From Bacilli bacterium (lineage in GTDB: Bacteria; Bacillota_I; Bacilli_A; ML615J-28; CAG-313): DNA of 7,080 nucleotides. The notes beneath the pieces were generated by a model that saw only the letters and a program-made list of their open reading frames with translations, searched no databases and had not been told where the DNA came from. The stretch lies in assembly GCA_900770645.1 (NCBI GenBank), contig CAAGKY010000185.1, forward strand, positions 1 through 7,080, written 5' to 3'. Position 1 is the first letter of the stretch, and each line of letters begins with the position of its first letter. Made by a program: the position numbers and the translations under genes. Shown here piece by piece: positions 1 through 5,365 of the stretch.

Positions 1-16
1 AAAAGAGTATAATAAA
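1..16. other. Possible left terminus of a protein-primed linear genome
   Basis: The window opens with AAAAGAGTATAATAAA, directly beyond the terminator of the last leftward gene. Phi29-type genomes are linear, carry a covalently bound terminal protein at each 5' end, and begin with a short A run that lets the polymerase initiate opposite a T near the 3' end and slide back. The AAAA start, the lack of further coding sequence and the presence of a terminal protein gene make a true end plausible. The other end is not in the window, so the expected short inverted terminal repeat cannot be tested. Confidence 0.35.
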
Positions 17-39
17 AAGGGTACTATAACAGCACCCTT
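12..39 (-). terminator. Intrinsic terminator after the packaging ATPase
   Basis: On the minus strand AAGGGTGCT, a five-base loop GTTAT and AGTACCCTT form a 9-bp stem with one G-U pair, followed immediately by TTTTTAT. The stem begins inside the TAA stop codon of the ATPase gene (38-40). This is a textbook rho-independent terminator and would end leftward early transcription a few bases before the window start, which also suits a genome end. Confidence 0.85.
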
Positions 40-1063
40 AATAGTTGATGTATCTGGAAAGCACTGACATTACAGTGTTTTTAATTGCTTGACTTTCAAA
101 ACATAGCTTCGCCATTCTATAGTGTGAGATTATTGTTATCATGTATGGATTAGTTCTTATCTTCAAGAAGATTGTACTTTCGTCATGGTCGTCAATGTTA
201 AGTGCAAACTTTAAAGGGCAATTAGGATCTATATCATCTGATATATAAATAAAATCGTCTTTATCCCTCCATACACCATACTGTTTATTGTTAAGTGTAA
301 AGATAAAGTAGAATCTACTTTCACTTTTCTTTTTAATAAAGGATTTAGAATCAGTTAAAAACTCATTATCAATAGCATATTTAGAATACCTAGTACCTTC
401 AATTAATTGTCCGAACTTTGTAGCTTTCTTAACCTCTCTATACTTTTTATTCTTTATATAATTAACTAGGATAAGTCCATTTTTAAACAGTTTAATATCA
501 GAGTTATATGGTAAAGTTAAATTAAAATAAGACATGATAGGTGCTGTACTGGAAATAGCATTTCCAAGTAAGAACACTTTAACATCTTTTAATCTTCCTA
601 CAGTTTCAATTAAATCAAGTATTACTTCAGGTTCATTTCTCAAATAATGTTGAGTAGAACCTTCCTTTAACATGAATTCATCATAGCATATAGTATCAAC
701 CATATCATAAGTTGAAGATTTTAAAGAATCAGCACTAGATAGTGGTATAGCATATCCACATATTTTTTCATCAATATAAAGTTTTCTTACCTTTTTAGTT
801 TTTGTTATTTTAAATTTATGATCTGGAAACTCTTTTAAAACTTGCTCGAAAAATTTCATATCAGCTGAAGAACCTACTGATTCAATAAGGTCAGTTTCAT
901 ATCTTCTGATATATACAAATTGTTTATTTTTATTTAAGAATCTTTTAATTGCATACTTTTTAAATCCGTAAGTTTTACCTACGCCTCTTTCACCTATTAT
1001 TAAGTTTAAAAAAGCATTATAAGATAAAACTCTTTCATAGTTATAGAATATATTACTATTCAT
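38..1063 (-). CDS. DNA packaging (encapsidation) ATPase, phi29 gp16 type
   Basis: This is the packaging motor ATPase that pumps phage DNA into the prohead. At 341 aa it is close to phi29 gp16 (332 aa). The N-terminal half is a P-loop ASCE domain. A Walker A motif GERGVGKT lies at residues 24-31, and a hydrophobic strand ending in CYDEF (about 126-130) supplies the Walker B Asp128 and catalytic Glu129. LLGN at 165-168 is the likely sensor strand. The C-terminal half, rich in Lys and aromatics, corresponds to the nucleic-acid-binding domain of gp16. The ATG at 1063 follows AGAGGTAGATATA, a good ribosome site. It is the last gene of the leftward block, separated from the DNA polymerase by a structured RNA that looks like its packaging RNA partner. 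Identification rests on motifs, length and context. Confidence 0.93.
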   Translation of the reverse strand: MNSNIFYNYERVLSYNAFLNLIIGERGVGKTYGFKKYAIKRFLNKNKQFVYIRRYETDLIESVGSSADMKFFEQVLKEFPDHKFKITKTKKVRKLYIDEKICGYAIPLSSADSLKSSTYDMVDTICYDEFMLKEGSTQHYLRNEPEVILDLIETVGRLKDVKVFLLGNAISSTAPIMSYFNLTLPYNSDIKLFKNGLILVNYIKNKKYREVKKATKFGQLIEGTRYSKYAIDNEFLTDSKSFIKKKSESRFYFIFTLNNKQYGVWRDKDDFIYISDDIDPNCPLKFALNIDDHDESTIFLKIRTNPYMITIISHYRMAKLCFESQAIKNTVMSVLSRYINY

Positions 1064-1066
1064 TAT

Positions 1067-1087
1067 ATCTACCTCTTTCTATCTACC
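1067..1087 (-). promoter_or_regulatory. Ribosome site of the ATPase gene, preceded by a repeat of the same motif
   Basis: The minus strand carries GGTAGAT twice, at 1087-1081 and 1073-1067, and the second copy (AGGTAGAT, 1074-1067) is the Shine-Dalgarno region of the ATPase. Both copies are complementary to ATCTACCT (1224-1217) near the 5' end of the upstream structured RNA. The leader could therefore pair with the ribosome site (8 bp), or with the first copy (7 bp), which would extend the base of the RNA helix and leave the ribosome site free. Control of ATPase translation by this choice is my inference. Confidence 0.4.
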
Positions 1088-1247
1088 AAAAATAAAAGGT
1101 GCAGAATCACATTATACTAAAGCACTATACCACTAGACAAGTAAATTAACATGCTCTTCACATTGGTTAGGTTAATTTACATTACTTTAGTTTAAATAAC
1201 ATGTTCCACACCTGTAAGGTAGATGAAACAAACATTTAGTTTATTTC
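1088..1247 (-). ncRNA. Candidate packaging RNA (pRNA) of the phi29 type
   Basis: I folded this RNA by hand from the minus strand. After a 5' hairpin (1225-1247, 9 bp, loop TAAAT), a core from 1213 to 1097 (117 nt; phi29 pRNA core is about 120 nt) closes with a long helix. AGGTGTGGAA pairs with TTCTGCACCT, CATGTTAT pairs with ATAATGTG, and ACTAAAG pairs with CTTTAGT: 25 bp in all, with a single A bulge (1107) and a four-base TTAA bulge on the 5' strand (1195-1192). It ends in a three-way junction with two hairpins. The first has a perfect 10-bp stem (1180-1171 with 1150-1141) and a 20-base loop beginning CTAACCA. The second is short (CTA/TAG, 1136-1125) with loop GTGGTA. ACCA in loop one can pair with TGGT in loop two, as in the intermolecular contacts that build the phi29 pRNA ring. 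A TTTTATTTTT tract follows the helix and could end the transcript. It has its own promoter and sits next to the ATPase. No ORF fits here. Confidence 0.82.
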
Positions 1248-1253
1248 ATATAC

Positions 1254-1282
1254 ATTATAGCATAATTTTATTTAATAGTAAA
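1254..1282 (-). promoter_or_regulatory. Extended -10 promoter for the pRNA-like transcript
   Basis: On the minus strand TTTACT (1282-1277), a 17-base spacer and TGCTATAAT (1262-1254) form a sigma-A promoter with a perfect -10 and the TGn extension; the -35 box matches TTGACA at 4 of 6 positions. Predicted start is the G at about 1247, exactly where the 5' hairpin begins. The -35 box lies within the last codons of the DNA polymerase gene. By position and direction it is the counterpart of the phi29 pRNA promoter A1. Confidence 0.8.
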
Positions 1283-3007
1283 GTCAGTTTCTACTAACAT
1301 AACACCACCATTAACATGTTTATAAGTAAGTTTATGATCCTTTTCTAAATCACTAACTGATATAGTAAATCCGACTTTAAAGTTATCAAAAGTGATATAC
1401 TTACCAAGTCTTTTAGGTAGTCCTGCTACAGTTACATTAATATTATTATCGTTATCTTCTTCAATGTAACATTTTTGACGGATAAATTTACCTCGTTTGA
1501 ATTCACTTTCAAGTTTCCAATAACCTAGAATGTAATCATCAATTTCAATAAACTTTTTTAACTCTTCTTCTGGTAAACTTAACATATGAATAGAATCGGT
1601 ATCTGAATAAATGTAATAGTCTTTACCATAATTCTTTAAAGTATATTCTCTTATTTTTTGAGAAGTTGAAATAGTTTTATACCTTGCATAAGCTGTAATA
1701 AATGAACCCATTGGTATATAAAGTCCTTTTCCAATTTCTTGAGGATATAAAGAATATGATACAGCACCCTCTTCATTTAGATATGGATATTTAGACAAGA
1801 TTTTTGGATTTTTGCTGAATTTTCCATATAAAGAGTTTAACATAAGTTTTGTTATTGTATATAGTGCTTTGTTACCATTCTTTTTACTTTCTATCTTTTT
1901 GTTACTCCATTTATCTACATAATCATTAAATAACCCATATTTACCCTTAAATTTCCAACCACAAATATATGTAAGTTCTTCTACATCATAATGTTCTAGA
2001 AATAGTTTTAAATCTATATTAGTAAGAGTTAAAACTACAATTTGATTATTTGATGATGTTAGATATTCATTACCTACAAAATATGAAGGATTGTTTTTTA
2101 TTTGAATAGTAGGTATCTTACCTTTTTTAACATTAAAGATACAGCTTATTCTTTGAATATATAAAGGGTACATTTTTGAATCATCATATTTACCCTCATA
2201 AAATATAGGTTTACCGAATGGAAGTAAACAATTTCTCATAACGGAAGGATAAAGACTGTTTACATCAAGTACAATACCTTTATCCGTTACTTTATTAGCA
2301 TATAAAGGATTTAAGTATGTAAATCCACCTTTATATGATTTTCTTATATCCTGATCTAGTTCAAAGTCTAGTTCTGGATAATAATTTTTAAAGTTCTTTG
2401 TTTGTTTTTTGTAGTTATCTAAAGCACATGCACCTATAGTCATTTTATTTAAGTTTTCATTAAACATAATTTCTAGAGCTCGTGCTATTATTTCAACATC
2501 ATTTCTTATATAGTCAATTTCCTGTTCTGTTAGTTTATGTCCTACTTCTCTAAACTCTTTATAATCAATTTCTAGTTTTCTAATAGGTAAGTCAAAAGAC
2601 TTTGCTATTTTATCTACGCTAAAATTTAAGAGCTTTAAAGAATCATAAATTGTAACCTTATTTACTTTTCTAGCATTTTTGACTGTGAAATATATTTCTA
2701 TACAATAGAAGTTACCTTCACCAGATATAACTACATTAAATGATTTATCATGTCTATCTTTTTTATCTTTAATACATTCATAATCATTTTTTAAAAGGTA
2801 GTTAAAAATATATTCACCGTCATATTTCAAGTTATGAAAATAGACAATATAATTTTCCCTACCATTAGCACACCATTTAATAAAATCTTCAATAGAGTTA
2901 CCATATTTAAAGTTACTTATATTTCCAATTTGACAAACAGCATACGCCCATACTCTACAGTCCTCTTCTGATACATTAGTTTCAAAATCGGCTGTAAATT
3001 TTTTCAC
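1268..3007 (-). CDS. Protein-primed family B DNA polymerase
   Basis: This replicative polymerase starts synthesis on the terminal protein and copies the linear genome by strand displacement. Its 579 aa match phi29 p2 (about 575), and both end in DxFTIK-like residues. The 3'-5' exonuclease comes first: Exo I DFET (Asp7, Glu9), Exo II YFHNLKYDG (Asn59, Asp63) and Exo III YIRND (Tyr166, Asp170). YKGGF at 225-229 is the YxGG link between the exonuclease and polymerase domains. Polymerase motif A is DVNSLYP (Asp248, Tyr253), motif B is KLMLNSLYGKF (387-397), motif C is YSDTDS (Asp469, Asp471) and the KxY motif is KCY (512-514). All catalytic residues are intact. The segment between motifs A and B should hold the TPR1 and TPR2 insertions of this family. 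The start is GTG at 3007, with AGGAT upstream, and overlaps the terminal protein stop as GTGA, implying coupled translation and matched production. Confidence 0.97.
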   Translation of the reverse strand: MKKFTADFETNVSEEDCRVWAYAVCQIGNISNFKYGNSIEDFIKWCANGRENYIVYFHNLKYDGEYIFNYLLKNDYECIKDKKDRHDKSFNVVISGEGNFYCIEIYFTVKNARKVNKVTIYDSLKLLNFSVDKIAKSFDLPIRKLEIDYKEFREVGHKLTEQEIDYIRNDVEIIARALEIMFNENLNKMTIGACALDNYKKQTKNFKNYYPELDFELDQDIRKSYKGGFTYLNPLYANKVTDKGIVLDVNSLYPSVMRNCLLPFGKPIFYEGKYDDSKMYPLYIQRISCIFNVKKGKIPTIQIKNNPSYFVGNEYLTSSNNQIVVLTLTNIDLKLFLEHYDVEELTYICGWKFKGKYGLFNDYVDKWSNKKIESKKNGNKALYTITKLMLNSLYGKFSKNPKILSKYPYLNEEGAVSYSLYPQEIGKGLYIPMGSFITAYARYKTISTSQKIREYTLKNYGKDYYIYSDTDSIHMLSLPEEELKKFIEIDDYILGYWKLESEFKRGKFIRQKCYIEEDNDNNINVTVAGLPKRLGKYITFDNFKVGFTISVSDLEKDHKLTYKHVNGGVMLVETDFTIK

Positions 3008-3819
3008 TCAATATATCCTGTTTTTGCTTGAGCTATTATAGTGTCTATTGATTCATATAATAAGTCAAATTTAGCAGTAATATCTTCTTTGTTTTGAGAA
3101 AGTGTTTTTTCAGAATGTATATCTACATAAAAATCGTCTACTGTTTGAAGAGTAGCTTCAATTCTTCTTGCCTTATCAAATTGTTGAGGTGTTAATTCTT
3201 TTAGTCTTTTTTGGATATATGCTAGTTTTTCTTTATCATATCCTATAGAATAACCTAATTTAACATACATATCATTGATATAGGTGTCATAGTATCTTAA
3301 AGCTTTTTCTTCAATATTTCCAGCACTTTGAATTGACTTAACAAAATATTCTAAATGATCGCTGTCTAATTTAGTGATATCTTTATTTAAGTATTCTCTT
3401 CTTTTTTGTAATTGCTGTAGATATTCATCACCTAAAGTCTGAAGAGTACCAATTTGTTTTTTACCTGCAATTCTAGGACTTAAATTTTGATAAGAATGTA
3501 TTTTTCTAGTATAATAACTTTTTAACCTTCTTTGTTCTCTTTTTAGTAATTCATAATCATATTTACTCATAGAACCTGAAGCTGTATTTAAACTATTTTC
3601 AATACCCCTTTGTGAAAATAGACTTAAATCCTCAAGTTTACGATATAATTCTTTTCTAGAAGAAACAGATTTTTTAAGAGATTTAATGCTTACCTTTTCA
3701 GGTAAATCATAAATCCCCAATTTATCGTTAATTCTTTCTAATCTTTCAACTTTTTGGTTAAAGTTTCTTACAACCCTCTGAATATTTTTTGTTAAATTTG
3801 TATCATATCTGATAGCCAT
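3004..3819 (-). CDS. Terminal protein (DNA replication primer)
   Basis: This is the primer protein whose hydroxyl side chain receives the first dAMP and which stays bound to the 5' genome ends. The 271-aa length is close to phi29 p3 (266 aa), and the gene sits directly upstream of, and translationally coupled to, the polymerase, as in phi29. The N-terminal third is basic (many Lys and Arg in residues 10-120), fitting the DNA-binding domain. The middle is helical and charged, with coiled-coil potential around 130-165. The priming residue in phi29 is Ser232; here Ser236 in DIHSEKTLS is the nearest candidate by position, with Tyr231, Thr239 and Ser241 as alternatives. The ATG at 3819 follows a strong AGGAGGG that overlaps the stop codon of the gene before it. 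Identification is mainly from position, size and composition, since this family diverges quickly. Confidence 0.88.
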   Translation of the reverse strand: MAIRYDTNLTKNIQRVVRNFNQKVERLERINDKLGIYDLPEKVSIKSLKKSVSSRKELYRKLEDLSLFSQRGIENSLNTASGSMSKYDYELLKREQRRLKSYYTRKIHSYQNLSPRIAGKKQIGTLQTLGDEYLQQLQKRREYLNKDITKLDSDHLEYFVKSIQSAGNIEEKALRYYDTYINDMYVKLGYSIGYDKEKLAYIQKRLKELTPQQFDKARRIEATLQTVDDFYVDIHSEKTLSQNKEDITAKFDLLYESIDTIIAQAKTGYIE

Positions 3820-3830
3820 GTTTAACCCTC

Positions 3831-4142
3831 CTATTTCAAGTAATTTACAATATCAGGATTAATAGAAAAGGATTCATTCTCTTTTATTTCCTTATTATTA
3901 AAATAAACCTTGAATCCCCTTTTTTCTATTTTCTTATATAAAGATAGAGCTAGATATTCAGAACATTCTAATACCACTCTATATTTACTATATATCTTTT
4001 TATCCTCTATATTAACAAAATTATCTAATTCTTTTTTAAATTTGTCAATATAAAATTTACTTGAGAATAGGAATGTAAACCTTTTATAATCTACTCTATA
4101 AGTAGATAAATTAAGATCATAATATATTTTACCTAATCTCAT
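3831..4142 (-). CDS. p4-like early/late transcription switch regulator
   Basis: Phi29 p4 bends DNA between the early and late promoters, represses early promoters and recruits host RNA polymerase to the late one. This 103-aa protein aligns with p4 (125 aa) as I recall that sequence. FLFSSKFYIDKF (about 24-35) resembles the p4 stretch FFFSSELYLNKF, and LYKKIEKRGFKVYF (68-81) resembles FYSEVEKRGFHAW. The start, RLGKIYYDLNLSTY, also resembles the p4 start RGIYHNLKESEY. It lacks most of the C-terminal tail of p4. It lies between the terminal protein gene and the 123-aa gene, the same slot as gene 4 between genes 3 and 5 in phi29. The ATG at 4142 has AGGTG seven bases upstream. Candidate target sites lie at 6802-6844. 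The homology call comes from memory, not a search. Confidence 0.78.
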   Translation of the reverse strand: MRLGKIYYDLNLSTYRVDYKRFTFLFSSKFYIDKFKKELDNFVNIEDKKIYSKYRVVLECSEYLALSLYKKIEKRGFKVYFNNKEIKENESFSINPDIVNYLK

Positions 4143-4156
4143 AACTTACACCTATA

Positions 4157-4528
4157 TTAATCTTTTTTAAAATAAGCAGTTATGAATGGTCTTTTCTCGT
4201 GATTTTCATCACCAAGAAAAGCTATAATCTTTTCATTTTCATTAGTCTTACCAGATAAGAATTTATTTCCCTTCTTTGATTCACTATACCATAAACCACA
4301 GCAAGAAGTATCTTCTCTTTTACCTTCTTCATTAGTATAGTATACTCTAAAATCTGCTTCCTTTTCATTCTTTTTATTTTTGTTTTCAAAACATATCATA
4401 TTATTTTTGTTAAAATCATAACCTTTATAATATACAGTTCCTTTACTTTCATTTCTCCATAGTACAAAAGCTTCTTGTAAATCAAACTTTTCTTCTTTCT
4501 TAACCTCTTTTTTAGTTGTAGTTTTCAT
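4157..4528 (-). CDS. Small charged early protein with an internal duplication; possible ssDNA-binding protein
   Basis: This 123-aa soluble protein has a Lys-rich N-terminus (residues 1-14) followed by two copies of a roughly 42-residue unit. Copy one starts LWRNESKGTVYYKGYD (23-) and copy two starts LWYSESKKGNKFLSGK (79-). Each continues through an I-x-x-F strand and a short Asn/Glu/Lys-rich turn to a final aromatic strand (DFRVYYT near 59-65, FITAYF at 115-120). The pattern suggests repeated beta-hairpins. It occupies the slot of phi29 gene 5, the single-stranded DNA-binding protein (124 aa), and the length fits, but I see no convincing similarity to p5, so the ssDNA-binding role is inferred from position only. 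The ATG at 4528 follows AGGTGATAATTTATT, whose AGGTGA overlaps the end of the preceding gene. Confidence 0.72.
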   Translation of the reverse strand: MKTTTKKEVKKEEKFDLQEAFVLWRNESKGTVYYKGYDFNKNNMICFENKNKKNEKEADFRVYYTNEEGKREDTSCCGLWYSESKKGNKFLSGKTNENEKIIAFLGDENHEKRPFITAYFKKD

Positions 4529-4541
4529 AATAAATTATCAC

Positions 4542-4709
4542 CTAATTTCCTTTCTTTTCAAATAAATCATTAATTTGCTCTACTAACCATTTAGCAAGAC
4601 TTTGTTCTTGCTCTGTTGATTTAGATAAATCCTTTGGTGTTACAAGCTTCACCTCAATGTTTTTATCATTTTCAGGATTCTCTTTAATATTAATCTTTAA
4701 AGTTACCAT
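4542..4709 (-). CDS. Small early protein of unknown function (55 aa)
   Basis: This short gene runs from an ATG at 4709, preceded by an excellent AGGAAGG at 8-bp spacing, to a TAG that lies in the ribosome site of the next gene. The protein begins with an alternating hydrophobic strand (VTLKINIKE), a polar turn, a second strand (IEVKLVTPKD), then an amphipathic helix (about 31-52, EQSLAKWLVEQINDLF). It is acidic to neutral, with no Cys and no membrane segment. It occupies roughly the place of phi29 gene 6 upstream of the SSB slot, but it is half that size and not recognisably related. It is the first gene downstream of the 67-nt rod hairpin. Function unknown. Confidence 0.8.
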   Translation of the reverse strand: MVTLKINIKENPENDKNIEVKLVTPKDLSKSTEQEQSLAKWLVEQINDLFEKKGN

Positions 4710-4731
4710 TAATCTACCTTCCTTTCTAGTA

Positions 4732-4798
4732 CTTTATAAGCACCATATAGTAGATAAGTAAGGGGTGTAAACTTACCTACTCTATGCTACCTATAAAG
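4732..4798 (-). ncRNA. 67-nt rod-shaped RNA hairpin in the early leader region
   Basis: On the minus strand almost the whole segment pairs with itself. CTTTATA pairs with TATAAAG, GGTA with TGCT (two wobbles), a G-G mismatch follows, CATA pairs with TATG, a G-A mismatch follows, and AGTAGGTAAGT pairs with ACTTATCTACT (one wobble). That gives 26 pairs over 28 positions and an 11-base loop, TTACACCCCTT. No U-tract follows, so it is not an ordinary terminator. It lies between an 11-codon micro-ORF and the 55-aa gene. It could be an RNase III site, an mRNA-stabilising element or a separate small RNA; the sequence does not decide. Confidence 0.65.
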
Positions 4799-4803
4799 GT
4801 AAC
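4786..4803 (-). repeat. Short repeat, copy 1 (in the hairpin 5' arm)
   Basis: The minus strand reads GTTACCTTTATAGGTAGC. It matches copy 2 at 4965-4981 apart from one inserted base and one substitution. It follows the stop codon of the 11-codon micro-ORF and forms the 5' base of the rod hairpin. Confidence 0.55.
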
Positions 4804-4806
4804 ATG

Positions 4807-4842
4807 TTATCTTTTCTTTCCACCTTTTCTACCACAAGCCAT
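4807..4842 (-). CDS. Candidate 11-residue basic micropeptide
   Basis: A very strong ribosome site, GAGGTGAGAATA then ATG, leads into MACGRKGGKKR and a TAA stop. The peptide has one Cys, three Gly and six Lys or Arg residues, so it would be strongly cationic and could bind nucleic acid. The spacing is ideal and the surrounding sequence has no other use for such a site. An in-frame GTG lies 24 bases upstream but has no better ribosome site. The alternative is that this is a leader ORF whose translation controls the hairpin just downstream at 4732-4798. Eleven codons is too short for coding statistics, so the call rests on the ribosome site alone. Confidence 0.5.
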   Translation of the reverse strand: MACGRKGGKKR

Positions 4843-4964
4843 TATTCTCACCTCACTTAAAAGCACCTAGCTGACTATAAGAAAAACTGGAGGTAAAAAG
4901 TTTTAATAGAAGTGTATACGAGATGATTTTACTATATCTTACCCTCTAAACTTATACTCAAGTA

Positions 4965-4981
4965 GCTACCTTTAAGGTAAC
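4965..4981 (-). repeat. Short repeat, copy 2 (after the stop of the 68-aa gene)
   Basis: The minus strand reads GTTACCTTAAAGGTAGC, nearly identical to the sequence at 4786-4803. Both copies follow a stop codon directly or within a few bases, and both contain a self-complementary TACCTT/AAGGTA core. The two bracket the noncoding stretch that contains the micro-ORF. Confidence 0.5.
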
Positions 4982-5187
4982 TAGATCAAATAACTTTCTT
5001 TATATAACTGTTCTAGAGTTTCTTTAACATATCTATCTACAGAATATTTAGGTGTAAACATAAACTCTACATCTAAATAATCTAGACTTGATTTATCAAA
5101 AGATAGATATACACCCCTCATAACAGGATAAAGGTAACAATTTTTACTTTTAATGAACTTGTCTAAATATATTGGATTTATTCTCAT
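4981..5187 (-). CDS. Small early protein of unknown function (68 aa)
   Basis: I chose the ATG at 5187, which has GAAGG nine bases upstream. The TTG nine bases earlier (5196) touches that same site and so has no usable spacing. The product starts MRINPIYLDKFIKSKNCYL and is rich in Tyr, Lys and hydrophobic residues. It has a likely strand pair (YLYPVMRGVYLSF), a DVEFMFTPKY stretch and a C-terminal helix (YVKETLEQLYKESYL). There is no membrane segment or known motif. It overlaps the 3' end of the upstream coiled-coil gene by about 38 bases in another frame, consistent with an operon. Function unknown. Confidence 0.72.
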   Translation of the reverse strand: MRINPIYLDKFIKSKNCYLYPVMRGVYLSFDKSSLDYLDVEFMFTPKYSVDRYVKETLEQLYKESYLI

Positions 5188-5365
5188 TTTCTTCAACCTT
5201 CATTTTCAATTTTGCTATTTGCTTTACTAAATATCTTTTATTTTCTTCATATAAAGCTATTTCAGACTGTAGTCTTTTATTTTCTTGAGTAAATATATAA
5301 AGACTTTCAAGAATCTCTTCTCTAGTCCATAACTCACAACCTTTTTTAAAATCTGTATAACTCAT
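5150..5365 (-). CDS. Small coiled-coil early protein (71 aa)
   Basis: The ATG at 5365 sits after AGGGGTGATGAATA and shares an A with the TAA of the preceding micropeptide, so translation is coupled. Residues 1-14 are polar. From about 15 to 62 the chain is one long charged helix with heptad-spaced Leu and Ile (ILESLYIFTQENKRLQSEIAL, then KRYLVKQIAKLKMKVEENE), predicting a dimeric coiled coil. The single Cys is at residue 10. Small helical proteins of this kind could be adaptors or DNA-organising proteins, but nothing here identifies a partner. Because it is co-transcribed just after two membrane micropeptides, it might be their cytoplasmic partner; that is speculation. Confidence 0.8.
   Translation of the reverse strand: MSYTDFKKGCELWTREEILESLYIFTQENKRLQSEIALYEENKRYLVKQIAKLKMKVEENENKSNIFRQVH

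Noticed and set aside
8..13. TATAAT on the plus strand near the left end
   Set aside because: No upstream sequence for a -35 and no rightward gene follows; likely chance in AT-rich DNA.
1088..1247. Riboswitch or attenuator for the ATPase
   Set aside because: The extended helix, three-way junction and complementary loops fit pRNA better, and no known aptamer consensus is visible.
4732..4798. tRNA-like element, because the ends form a 7-bp acceptor-like stem in about 70 nt
   Set aside because: The inside is one continuous rod, with no D, anticodon or T arms and no T-loop consensus.
4843..4866. In-frame GTG start giving a 19-residue form of the micropeptide
   Set aside because: The strong GAGGTGA lies inside this extension and is correctly spaced only for the ATG at 4842.
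4870..4915. AAAACT/AGTTTT hairpin flanked by T runs, as a terminator
   Set aside because: The stem is six pairs, five of them A-T, with a long loop; too weak, and it lies in the middle of the leader of the same operon.
4930..4967. Internal promoter TTGAGT with TATAGT on the minus strand
   Set aside because: The spacing is 19 bp, both boxes are imperfect and there is no TG extension, so it cannot be told from AT-rich background.
5188..5196. TTG start extending the 68-aa gene to 71 aa
   Set aside because: The only ribosome site (GAAGG) touches the TTG directly, whereas the ATG at 5187 has normal spacing.
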